Below, piece by piece: positions 9,468-19,700 of a stretch of 64,000 bases of DNA (position 1 is the stretch's first letter; the number at the start of each line of letters is the position of its first letter). Both the position numbers and the translations under genes were made by a program. The DNA lies in assembly GCA_964016985.1 (NCBI GenBank), contig OZ024824.1, positions 118,502,951 to 118,566,950 of the forward strand, written 5' to 3'. Source of the stretch: Anodontia alba. Lineage: Eukaryota; Mollusca; Bivalvia; Lucinida; Lucinidae. Below the pieces are notes generated by a model that worked only from the letters and a program-made list of their open reading frames with translations, had not been told where the DNA came from and did not search any database.

Positions 9468-9845
9468 GGCCATAACTCCAAAATAGTTGGTGGAGTTTAC
9501 CCTAATTTAAACCTGACCTATATTTTATAATTATACACCTGTGTATAAAATATGAATTCAATAAAAGATATTGAACGGAAACCATTTTTCAAAGTTGAAA
9601 AAGGGCCATAACTCCCATAATATTTAGTGGATTTTACCCTAAATCAAACTTGACCAACATTATATGATTATATATCTGTATGTAAAATTTGAATCTAAAA
9701 CACTAATCTTTTCAAAAGATATCAAATGAAAACCATTTTTTTTACATACAGACTGGACGGACATGATGGACGTATGTATGGACAGCGGTGATACCATATG
9801 CCCACCCCCCACCACCCCCAAAATAAAGATGGCTAGGACATAAAA
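9468..9845 (+). repeat. Tandem-repeat-core element, family C, right part
   Basis: Continues the array interrupted at 3322: GGCCATAACTCC at the junction, the next unit at about 9596, then a tail with GACTGGACGGACATGATGGACG and a G+C-rich CCCACC tract. Removing the DIRS element restores the unit GGAAAA-TGGCCATAACTCC, matching its neighbours. Confidence 0.75.
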
Positions 9846-9856
9846 GCATATAAAAA

Positions 9857-10483
9857 ACAAAAGGACCATGATGGTCCTATATCCCTCACCTGAGCAAACA
9901 GATTTACATACTTACTATTGAAGTTTCAGCCAAGTTCACTGCTCTAAGATTTTTGTATAAATTTTATAACAATCTTGGTAGAGGATCACCAAAGGAACAT
10001 TTCTGCAAAATTATATTGAAACTGGTCCAGTGGTTTCTGACAAGAAGATTTTTAAAATTTTCTATATAGATATATAGGGAAAATAAGCCCCACCTCCTGG
10101 CGGCCATGTTTTTTGACGAATCAAAATGGCTTGAACAATCTTGATAGAGGATCACCAAAGGAACATTTCTGCAACATTATATCGAAATTGGTCCAGTGGT
10201 TTCTGACAAGAAGATTTTTTAAGTTTTTAGTTAAAAAGTCTTTTTAGCTCCTGTGACCTAGATATTCAATGGACCAGAACCATATGAACAACTTCGGAAG
10301 ATGACCAATCAAGGATCATTCCCGTGAAGTTTGGTCAAAATCCAACCAATGGTTAGGTAGGAGATGTTGTTTAAAGATTGTGAACGGACAGACGGACCGG
10401 CGGACAGACAGATGGACGACGACGATGACGGACGGTGAGTGATCACAATAGCTCACCTTGAGCCTTTGGCTCAGGTGAGCTAA
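9857..10483 (+). repeat. Tandem-repeat-core element, short copy
   Basis: Head hairpin AGGACC-ATGAT-GGTCCT (9862-9878), a compensated version of the GGGCC/GGCCC stem, then CCCTCACCTGAG. The core is about two and a half units with GGCGGCCATGTTTTTTG, GAACAATCTTGATAGAGG and AACATTTCTGCAA. A GGAC-rich tract (10382-10435) precedes GATCACAATAG and a perfect tail hairpin (CTCACC 10452-10457 with GGTGAG 10474-10479; TGAGCC with GGCTCA), then CTAA. This short copy shows the whole architecture in about 630 bp. Confidence 0.85.
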
Positions 10484-10489
10484 AAACAA

Positions 10490-10870
10490 ACAACAAAACA
10501 TGCACAGCTTCACTCCTCGCAAAGAACAATATGCAAAGTTTAAGAACAACTGGTGCTAGGATGCACTGGTAAAAGGAGTTGATTTCTCAAAGTGCCCACT
10601 GCCTATAAAATATAGCATTTTGGAGAAAAATGACTATAAGTTAACAAAGTGGCAAAAGTGAGAAATAATCATTGGACAAGTATAAAAAAAAACAAACAAA
10701 AAAACACATACGCATCCTCACTCCATGTAAAAACATTTGCAAAGGTTCAAAACAATTGGTGCAAAGGTGTAAGTGGAGTGATTTCATAAACTACCCACTA
10801 CAAACTGCTACAGAATTTCGGACAAGGCAAATCCAGTATAGCCCCACTTTATTAAAGCAGGGCTGAAATT
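10490..10870 (+). repeat. Degenerate units related to the 181-bp family
   Basis: About two poorly conserved units with ATGCAAAGTTTAAGAACAACTGGT, TAAAAGGAGTTG and GCCCACTGCCTATA. These are recognisably similar to the array at 40320-41960 but much decayed. No gene seen. Confidence 0.45.
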
Positions 10871-10920
10871 AAATAATATAACAGCTCTTGACACTCAAAT
10901 AAATGAAATGTGACACCTAC

Positions 10921-11038
10921 TTCGAGATTTTTCTGCAGCTTCTTCATCTCTTTTTCTTTGGCAGCTGTACTTTTCTTCAGTTCATCATATTGATTCTGAG
11001 TGTTCCTCAGCTTAGTCATGGCAGCTTCATGTTTATTT
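10921..11038 (-). CDS. Coiled-coil gene, exon 7 of those seen
   Basis: Acceptor GTGAACAG before 11038. One base completes the split Val codon of the previous exon, then 39 codons begin NKHEAAMTKLRN and end MKKLQKNLE. The donor is either GTAGGT (exon end 10921, preferred because it has G at +5) or GTGTCA four bases later. The sequence is Lys/Glu-rich with heptad-like Leu spacing. It is the last exon I can recognise; what follows downstream is repeats and the DIRS element. Confidence 0.75.
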
Positions 11039-11084
11039 CTGTTCACATATATTTATATACAAACTTTTCAGGCTCATTACGAAA

Positions 11085-11430
11085 ACAGACCTATTTAAAT
11101 ATTACAACCAAAAAACGAAAATTTTCAGATAAAAAAATTCTGATATTATTGAAAATTTTACAACCAAGAAAGGAAAATTTTCAGATAAAACATTTCTGAT
11201 ATTTTCATATTTCTGCTCAAAACATAGATTGTGGGTACTCGTTATAACTGCCTCAGATTGTGGGTACTCGTTAGAACCACATCAGTGAGGCAGTTCTAAC
11301 AAGTACCCACAATCTATGTTTTGAGCAGAAAAATGAAAAATAATGTATACCCCTTTAAACCCCAGTTTTACTATATAAAAGTGGGGTTTAAGAGGGGCCA
11401 AATTATATAGGCAAGTTTTCGTGATGTGAA
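11085..11430 (+). mobile_element. Hairpin element, copy A
   Basis: The centre is a long inverted repeat: TGCTCAAAACATAGATTGTGGG and TACTCGTTAGAACC on the left, with their complements at 11290-11330. The left arm is partly duplicated (GATTGTGGGTACTCGTTA occurs twice, about 11227 and 11257). Flanks with AAAATTTTCAGATAAAA and a CCCCAGTTTTACTATATA segment match copy B at 30120-30405 in the opposite orientation. Non-autonomous; no ORF. Confidence 0.65.
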
Positions 11431-12200
11431 CCATATAAATACATAAAAACATAAGAAAATGCTTCAAATTATTGGTATTTCTTATTCAAGAAAATTTAAC
11501 CACCCAATGATAAGACTTTCAAAATAACCTGCTTTTCTTTTAATGAAATAAGAAAGAAGAGTTACAATTTTCTATTGTGATGTGCCTACTTCAAGGTCAA
11601 ATTTGGAAAGTAAGCAAATCCAAACACAAATATTGCAAAATGACACCTTAAGGCCTCCAGTTTAATCCTTTTGATTTCTTTTACTGATTGGAATGGTGTT
11701 TTGTGTTAATTTTGCGGTGACATACCTACCTTATTGACCAGCTCATGGCGTGATACCATACATGTCCATATTTGGAACCGGAAACAAATTCTTTTCATTT
11801 TATTAAGATAATTATACACCTTATAATGGCAACAGACAACCGGTTCTGACTATGGACAGTAGCGAAAAAAGACTTTTTCAGCATTTTTAATACTATTGAA
11901 CTTATGTGTATCAAAGTACTGAAGGGACTGCAAGATTGAAGTTTGACATGGACATAATAAAATGTCCATCACTGGCAAGTTTGCATCAGTGTACATTTGT
12001 AAGGGTACTTGAAATGCTGGAACATGCTTCACAACTAAAATTTAGTCAGGTGTAATCTCAAAGAAGTAGATTTATGCTTTATTAATTCTACCATTTTTGT
12101 CTTACATAAAGTATGCAAGCTGGGATGTATGTTGGATGACTGATGTGGATCTTGTATTGAAGAAATTAAGCAGGGTGCCTATGTTCAGCCCTATTAATCC
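11431..12200. other. Intronic or downstream sequence, nothing recognised
   Basis: AT-rich unique-looking sequence. No exon with paired splice sites, RNA gene or clear repeat was seen. Confidence 0.5.
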
Positions 12201-12204
12201 TTGC

Positions 12205-12405
12205 CTTTTTATCCCCTTGCACATCAAAGTGGCGAGGGGACATAGGGTTTATCCCGTACGAAAGTACATACATATGTTCACCTTTTATCATCACCCTAGC
12301 CCCTACATTTATTGATGGATTTTCATACAACTTCACACAAATGTTGGGTATGATAATATTTTGAGCAAGTTCGACTTTCAAAGTCCTGGGCTCAAGGTCA
12401 AGATC
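12205..12405 (+). repeat. Tandem-repeat-core element, family D, left part
   Basis: It begins with CCCCTTGC...GCGAGGGG, a 27-base imperfect hairpin (about 12212-12240). A partial unit follows with CTACATTTATTGATGGATTTT, CACAAATGTTGGGTA, GAGCAAGTTCGACTTTCA and GGGCTCAAGGTCAAG. The family resumes at about 15889, right of the LINE. Confidence 0.65.
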
Positions 12406-12409
12406 AAGA

Positions 12410-15400
12410 TCATATGGCAGATCTCACACCAGATCTCCAGGTACGTCTATCATGAGGGTTGATAGCCGAGAGATTCCACTCTCTGCAATCCCTCTCTGTC
12501 AGCTGCTTCCATGTCATTTTGGGCCTCCCAGGCCCACGCTTTCCGTCAACCTGTATGTCAAAGGCTGTCTTGATTGCACCACTGGAGCGTTCCACATGTC
12601 CATACCATCGAAGTCTTCTCTCCTTCAGAATGAGGTCCTGATCCTTAATGCCAAGCCGCACAAGCAGCTCATTGGACATTGTGGTGACAATGTCTTGCGG
12701 CCTGACATTGCAGATCTGTCTGATCATTGCCCTGTCATTTCGCTGCAGACGCTGGAGGTTCGGCTTTGTCAATGGCCAAGTCTCGCTGGCATGGAGCATT
12801 GCACTCCGCACACAAGAGCTGTACACATGGCCACATGTTTTGAAAGAGAGGTGGCGTGAAGAGAGGTCTGGTAGCAGATCCTTGAACTTCTTCCAGGCGG
12901 TTTTCACATGTGTTGTGTTTGAAAGTTCACAGCCACCTGCTGCTGAGAGCATGTCTCCTAGGTAGCAAAAGGAAGCTACCACCTCAAGCTTGTCAGGTCT
13001 GACCTGGACTTCCTTCTGTGGTCTGTCATCCAAGGGGCATGCAGTTCCCTGGCACCGTGTACATCTATAGTCAGGGTCCTTTTTCAAGCACTTGAGCTCA
13101 CTGCATTTCTTGTGCACCCAGTGCTTGCAGCCACTGCAGAAGATGCTCTTGCTGCCCATTCCAGTGTGACAGATGGCGCATGGAAACTCGCCTGAACTCT
13201 GCAGGAGGTCCAGTCCCGTACCACAGATCATGATCTTTGTCTTTCCTGCATTTACTCTCAGTCCTTTCTTCTCCATTGCTTCTTTCCAAGTCAAGAGCCT
13301 CCTGACACATTCCTCAAGCGATTCAGCGATGATAACAAGGTCATCGGCATAGAGGTCCTCCCAGGGGACCCCAGAGCGGAACTCTCATGATAAGGCTTCA
13401 AGCACAATGATGAAGAGCAGTGGGCTGAGTACTGATCCTTGGTGAACACCAACCTTCACTTCAAACTCTTCACTGTACCCCTCACCAACAGGGACACGGC
13501 TCCATGCATTTGCATACATCCCCTGCACCAGTCGTACAATCCACTCCTCCACACCAAGTTTTCTCAGCGCCCACCAGATGACCTTCCAAGGTACTCGATC
13601 AAAACACCTTCTCTAGGTCTACGAAAGCCATGTAGAGTCTCTTATTGGCAGCTAGATACTTCTCTTGCAGCTGCCTGACAACAAAGATTGTGTCTGTAGT
13701 GCCTCTGCCTGGGACGAAGCCAAACTGGGAATCGTTGATTGACACCAACTGTCTGATGAGGCCGTCCACAATCCTCTCCAGGACTTTCATAACCTGCTCT
13801 GTCAGCTTGAGACCGTGGTAGTTGCCCCTTTCCAATGCGTCCCCTTTTCCCTTGTAGAGGCAAACAATGAAACTCTGCTCCCAGTCAGAGAGTACCTTCC
13901 AATCATGAATGATTGCAACTGCGAGGTCACGGATCATGGAGGCACCCATGTCACCGGCCGCTCTTATCATCTCCACCACTATGCCTGATGGGCCCGGTGC
14001 TTTGCCTGCCTTCATCTGCGAGATAGCCTTCTTAACCATATCAATGGTGATTGGGATGAGCGGGCCTTCCACTGGTGAATGATATGACAGATGGTCTGGG
14101 TCCCAGTCAAACTCAACATTGAGAAGCCTTTGGTAGTGCTCCAGCCAGGCCTTCTGCTTTGAGTCTTCGCTCATTGACATCTCTCCTGCATCATTCTTCA
14201 CAGGTTTGTCACCAACATCAGTGTTCTCTCTTCTAAACTGGTTAGCAAGGCGGTAGACTTCTGAAGACTTGGGGTCAATATTCTCGTAGACCTTCTTGTC
14301 CGCTTCTTGACGAGCATGGTGCACTGCATGTCTGGCATTTCGTTTGGCTGCATTGTATGATGCCCTAGTGCCTTTACCAGCCTTCCAGGCTTTAAAAGCT
14401 GTTCGCTTGGCAGCAATGACCTTTTCCACGTGTTCATTCCACCACCAGGTTTCACGATGCCAACGGTGTGGCCGAGTTGTGCCACATACCTCCTCAGTTG
14501 TCTTGAGCAGTCCAGTCTTGATGTTGTTCCAGATATTCTCAGTGGCCCCATCAGCTACACCTGCAGATGTGCTCACATGCAAGTTGAAGACCTCCTGGAA
14601 ATGATTGCTTGTCTGAGGGTCTTTAAGCTTCCAAACTTTGAGGCGAGGGGTGAACTTGCGCTTGGATTTTGGAGGCACATCAATCCTCATGTCACATACA
14701 AGAAGCTGATGTTGCAGAGCTACTTCCTCACCAGGGATCACTTTTACATCTGTGACAAGTTTGCGCATGGTCCTACGGAAAAGGATGAAGTCTACCTGTG
14801 TGGCTATGTTTCCAGACTTGTATGTGATGAGATAGCTGTCTCGTTTCTTGAAACATGTGTTCTCAAGAAGCAGGTCAAATGCTAGGGCATACTCTATGAT
14901 TCTCTCACCCTCAACATCTGGTTCCGGCCTGCCATACCCCATCCCACCATGCACTTCCCTGTATCCAGTGCCTGCACGGCCAACATGGCTGATCCAATCT
15001 CCACATGGGATCAGAAATTCTGATGCTGGGATCCTGGCAGTCACAGCACGCAGCTGATCAAAGAACAGGTCCTTAACCTCATCACTTAGACCACTCTGTG
15101 GGGCATACACAGACACAAAGGTAACCATACGCTGGCCGACTATGAGTTTCACTAAAATAATTCTGTCGGAGACTCTCTGAACCTCAAAAACTTTCTCTAT
15201 CCACTCTTCTGCCACAAACATTCCTACACCAGCAGTGCCTTTATCATTTCCTGACCAGTACAGCTTATACCTGGTGTCCTTGCCCTTGATTGTGCGGCAG
15301 CTGCCACCAAGGTATCTGGTCTCCTGAATGCAGCAGACATCCACTTTCCTTCGGGATAGTGTTTCCACTACCTCGCAAACTCTTCCTCTCAGGGTGTTCA

Positions 15401-15614
15401 CATTGAGTGTTCCCACCCTGAGTTTCCTCAGGTGCTTGCTGGATTCGCCACAATGGCCCGACCCTGCCTCCCACACCTGACAGGAGGCCAAGCCGGAGAA
15501 GTTACCAAAAGAATATCTGTTGGCACCGCCTAACTCTGAACCTATTTTTCTTCTTGCCATGTAAAATTTTTTGGAACAATTGTTTTTTACAGGATCGCCT
15601 GTCCTAGCTGACAT
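12410..15614 (-). pseudogene. LINE ORF2: endonuclease, reverse transcriptase, PHD-like finger
   Basis: The endonuclease begins at LRVGTLNVNTLRG (about residue 65), with catalytic Glu in CIQETRYLGG, then CGDWISHVG, QVDFILFRR and LQHQLLVCD. The GDxNxHxG position that normally holds Asn reads Ile (codon ATC, one change from AAC). RT motifs follow: KAGKAPGPSGIVVEMI, SFIVCLYKGKGD, QFGFVPGRGTTD and FVDLEKVF. The frame is then lost by an extra base in the TTTT run at 13601-13604. The next frame contains the catalytic box YADD (13351-13340) and a premature TGA at 13387-13385. Downstream codons encode a Cys4-His-Cys3 finger (CAIC, CSGC, H, C, CTRC), then SFCYLGDML, ERRLRWYGHVER and GRPKMTWK, typical of the LINE C-terminus. 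Not functional as it stands. Confidence 0.88.
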
Positions 15615-15684
15615 CCCAACTCAGTTCTTTTACAGCATCTGAGTATGCGCGCCGTTCCCGCACTCGGGCAGTGTGCTTTGCCAT
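15604..15684 (-). CDS. Possible short upstream LINE ORF
   Basis: 26 codons starting MAKHTARVRERR, rich in Arg and overlapping the ORF2 start by a few bases in another frame. RTE elements often have a short ORF overlapping ORF2, so this may be a remnant, but it is short enough to be chance. Confidence 0.25.
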   Translation of the reverse strand: MAKHTARVRERRAYSDAVKELSWDVS

Positions 15685-15888
15685 TGTCCTTATAAAGAAA
15701 GGATCGTCTGCCAAACCACAATAGCTAGAACACCAAGCCATCAGTCTGTAGATGATTGCTGCCTAGCTCTGCCACCCAGGTTGTGGCAGCCTCATTACCC
15801 TGAAGGTGGGGAGGCAACTGTGATAGCGGGCAGCCTCACATTCCCACACTCATGTTGAGTGTCACAGCTGGATGCAGTTTTACGTCAT

Positions 15889-16400
15889 ACCCAGGACCAC
15901 TGTGGCAATTTCTAGAAAAACTTGGTTATGGCTCTAGTGCATACATTTATTGATGGATTTCAATATTACTTCATATACAAATGTTTGGTATAATATCTGA
16001 GCAAGCTCGACTTTCAGGGTGCTAGGATCAAGGTCAAGGTCGTTGTGGCTATTTTTAGAAAAAAAAACTTTGCCATTGCTCTAGTGCCTCATTTATCAAT
16101 GGATTGTAATATAACTTCACATTAATGTTGGGTGTGTAATATCTTGAGCAACTTTCAGGATGCTGGGCTCAAGGTCAAGGTAACTGTGGCTATTTTCAGA
16201 AAAAAAAAAAAAAATTGTCATCACTCTAGCCCTGCATTTATCAATGGATTTTGATATATCTTCATATAATTGTTGGGCATTATAATGTCTCGATTAAATT
16301 CAACGCAGCTTGCTGGACTCAATCAGGATACACAGACCTTTTAAATCTTGCACACAATCAGGATACACAGATCTTTTAAATCTTGCACACAAAAACTAAC
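15889..16400 (+). repeat. Tandem-repeat-core element, family D, right part
   Basis: Three units of about 135-150 bp, each with CTGTGGCTATTTTTAGAAAAA, CTCTAGTGC, TTTATCAATGGATT, and GCTGGGCTCAAGGTCAAGG. At 16323-16390 a segment beginning ATCAGGATACACAGA and ending TTGCACACA is directly duplicated with one base change. Confidence 0.7.
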
Positions 16401-16650
16401 ATTTTGAATGTGAAAAATCTATATTTGTAACTTTAACTTCAAAGTTAATGGGTGTGGAAAGGAATATAATACAAAAATATAATTTTGGACAAGTTAGATA
16501 TATTCTAAATTCTGGAGACACAAATATTTAAAACCTACCCATGAAAGGCCACAAACACAAAGAACACCATTCCCAAGGCACCAAAAGAAGAAGAGTTACA
16601 GAAACAGCAATCAAAAAATGAAACACAACTGCAATAACTAGCATAAAAAA

Positions 16651-18076
16651 AAACAAGAGGCCCACGGGCCACGGGTCGCTCACCTGAGTGACATAGCCAC
16701 TGCAGATATGCAGATGTTATGCAACATTTTTCCAATCCTGTCATCGCAACTAATGAAAAGATCATCATTTAAGCAGTTCTTTATTTTGAAGAAGAAGATA
16801 CATGGCATGCCAGTCAATTGAGCGTGATCATTTGAACAAACTCTAAATGGCAGCCATCTTGGATATCCGATTGGCACAATTTTAGCTATTTTTGATCTAC
16901 AAGTCACCCCAATGTCTCCTACGAAGTTTGGAGTCAATTGGCCTTTCGGTGCAGGAGAAGAAGCTAAATATAGTTTTTCAAGATGGCGGCCATGGTGGCC
17001 ATCTGGGATTTCTGATCAGAACAATTTTAGCTACATTTGTGCTTCCTACTAAGTTTCGAGTCAAGTGACTTTTGGGTTTAGGAGAAGAACCGAAAAATAG
17101 ATTTACAAGTTGGCTGCCATGGCGCCCATCCTGGTTTTACGATCGGCACGATTCTAGCTATTTTTGATCTACAAGTCACCCCGATGCTTCCTACCAAGTT
17201 TGGAGCCAAATGGCCTTTCGGTTCAGGAGAAGAAGCGAAAAATAGGTTTTCAAGATGGCCGCCATGGCGGCCATCTTCGATTTCCGATAGGCATGATTTT
17301 AGCTATTTTTGATCTATAAGTCACCCCAATGCCTCCTACCAAGTTTGGAGTCAATTGGCTTTTGGATTTAGGAGTAGAAGCGAAAAATAGATTTTCAAGA
17401 TGGCGGCCATGGCGGCCATCTTGGATTTCCGATTGGCACGATTTTAGCTATTTTTGATCTACAAGTCACCCCGATGCTTCCTAGCAAGTTTGGAGTCAAT
17501 TGACCTTTCGGTTCAGGAGAAGAAGCAAAAAATAGATTTTCAAGATGGCCACCATGGTGGCCATCTTGGATTTGCGATCGTCACAATTTTAGCTACTTTT
17601 GATCTACAAGTCACCCTGATGCTTCCTAGCAAGTTTGGAGTCAATTGGCCTTTCGGTTCAGGAGAAGAAGCGAAAAATAGATTTTCAAGATGGCGGCTAT
17701 GGCGGCCATCTTGGATTTCCGATCGGCACGATTTTAGCTATTTTTGATCTACAAGTCACCCTGATGCTTCCTAGCAAGTTTGGAGTCAATTGGCCTTTCG
17801 GTTCAGGAGAAGAAGCGAAAAATAGATTTTCAAGATGGCGGCCATGGCGGCCATCTTGGATTTCCGACCGGAACGATTTTAGCTATTTTTGATCTACAAG
17901 TCACCCCGATGCTTCCTACCAAGTATCAAGTCAATTGGCCCAGGGGTGTAGGAGGAGTAGGCTTTTAAAGCAATTGTTGATGCCGCACGCCGCACGACGC
18001 ACGACGGACGACGGACGACGGACATTGACTGACCACAATAGCTAACCATGAGCACTTCGTGCTCAGGTGAGCTAAA
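16651..18076 (+). repeat. Tandem-repeat-core element, family E, copy 1 (145-bp units, YY1-like motif)
   Basis: Head hairpin GGCCC-AC-GGGCC (16659-16670), then CGCTCACCTGAG. Seven or eight units of 144-145 bp follow (starts near 16978, 17106, 17251, 17395, 17540, 17684, 17829), each with CAAGATGGCGGCCATGGCGG, CACGATTTTAGCTATTTTTG, ACAAGTCACCCCGATGC and AGGAGAAGAAGCGAAAAAT. The tail has CGACGGACGACGGAC, ACCACAATAG and a TGAGCAC-TTC-GTGCTCA hairpin, then GGTGAGCTAA. Because 145 is one more than a multiple of three, unit ORFs appear in rotating frames; they are not genes. Confidence 0.9.
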
Positions 18077-18134
18077 AAGCACTGCAACAGAAAAACCACA
18101 ATAAGATGGCCAGCATAAGAAAATAAAATGTGGA

Positions 18135-19700
18135 ACAATAATACCCCACCTGGTAGATAAAGCAGGCAACAATTGACAAAATTGCCAATATGCAATCCCA
18201 AACCAGATCTCAACAATACCAATGCACGTATCAAATTTGGTGAAACTCCATTGAGATTTACTCATGTTATTTACCTGAAACTAAACTAAAGATATGTTGT
18301 GGGCAGATAAACATAAAAAAGATTGCCTTTGGAAACAAAGAACACACTAGAATTTAGAAAATAGGAGTCTGTTTTATTGAGAGTCCTCTTAAGCAGTAAT
18401 GAAGTTTGCAACATTGCTTACGCCCTCTAGCGTATACATGAGCTGTGCTCCATTTTTAAATATACCACAATGGGCCCAATGATCCCAAAGGAAATGAAAT
18501 ATAATCTGCACTATGGTGAAGTATGGGTAGAAGTTCTACGGCCACCACACGGCACTAACTATGTCAAAATTTTACGTAATTTGCCCATTAGCAATCCCAA
18601 ACCAGATCTCTACAATATCAATGCATATACCAAATTTGGTGAAAATCCACTGAAATTTACTAAAGTTATTGTCCAGAAATGGAAATACTGACATGTTTTT
18701 TAGGCAGATAACTCTGTCAAAATTGACAAATTTGCCCACTGGCAATCCCAAACCAGATCTCCACAATATCAATGCACATACAAAGTTTGGTGAAAATCCA
18801 TTGATATTTACAATAAAAGCACCGCAAGCATAATACGCCACCATAGCAATTATTTGTTTATTATTAAAGTTATCGTTGTGAAAATGTCTGGAAAGAAAAT
18901 GACGAAGGGACAGATAACAATCCTAAACCAGATCTTGATGATATCAATGGACAGGTAACAATCCTAAACCAGATCTTGATAATATCAATGCATATAGCAA
19001 GTTTGGTTAAAAGGCTTTGTTATTTACTCAGGTTATCGTCCGGAAACAAAAATATGGGCGTGTCTCGGGAAGATAACTCCGTAAAAATTTGACGAAATTT
19101 GCCCATTAGCAATTCCAAACAAGATCTCTACAATATCAATGCACATACCAAGTTTGGTGAAAATCCATTGATTTTTACTCAAGTTATCATCCAGAATTGA
19201 AAAATGGACGGACGGACGGACGGACGGACGGATGTATGACGGACGGACGGACAGACGGACAGACCACGGACGTCTAATGTGAAACCATAATACCCCGCCA
19301 CTATTGTGTGGTGGGGTATAAAAAGTTATCATCCAAAAATAAAAATATGGATATGTTGCAGGCAGATAACTATCAGAAATTGACGAATTCTGCCCATATG
19401 AACTTTGGTGAAAATCCATTGAGATTTACTTTAAAGTTATTGTCCTTTAACTAAAATACAGATGTGTTGCGGGCAGAAAACTATGTTAAAATTTTTAAGA
19501 AATTTGCCATTAGCAATCCCAAACCAGATCTCCACAATATCAATGTACACATCAAGTTTGGTGAAAATCCATTGACATTTACTCTCAAGTTATCAAATGC
19601 AAAAGAAAATACTGACAAAGGAATGGACAGCCGGATGGACGGACAGACAACCAACGTCATACATAAAACCCTGCCACTATTGTGTGGCGGGGTATAAAAA
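18135..19700 (+). repeat. Tandem-repeat element, family F (ATACCCCGCC ends), two nested ends
   Basis: About eight units of roughly 150-170 bp with CAATCCCAAACCAGATCT, ACAATATCAATGCACATACC, TTTGGTGAAAATCCATTG and AAGTTATCGTCC. Two 3' ends are present, each with a GGAC-rich tract and a hairpin around GCCACTATTGTGTGGC followed by GGGGTATAAAA (19300-19323 and 19670-19698). The start has AATACCCCACCTGG (18140). A partial relative lies at 58935-59420. At 18920-18985 a 35-bp segment is directly duplicated. Confidence 0.75.

Larger units (their letters stand above)
12400..15888 (-). mobile_element. RTE-like non-LTR retrotransposon (LINE), decayed
   Basis: Minus-strand element with an apurinic-type endonuclease, a reverse transcriptase and a C-terminal region, inserted in a family D tandem repeat (left flank CTCAAGGTCAAG, right flank ACTGTGGCAATTTCTAG). 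The 3' end runs into TGATCTTGATCTTGA, a short tandem tail like those of RTE-type elements, rather than poly(A). Assignment to the RTE group is by protein style and tail, not by a tree. A target duplication could not be defined. Confidence 0.85.

Noticed and set aside
17454..17968. Overlapping ORFs with a repeated LSVQEKKRKIDFQDG-like motif
   Set aside because: They come from translating a 145-bp tandem repeat in rotating frames. The same motif appears in every array copy and there is no independent coding signal.
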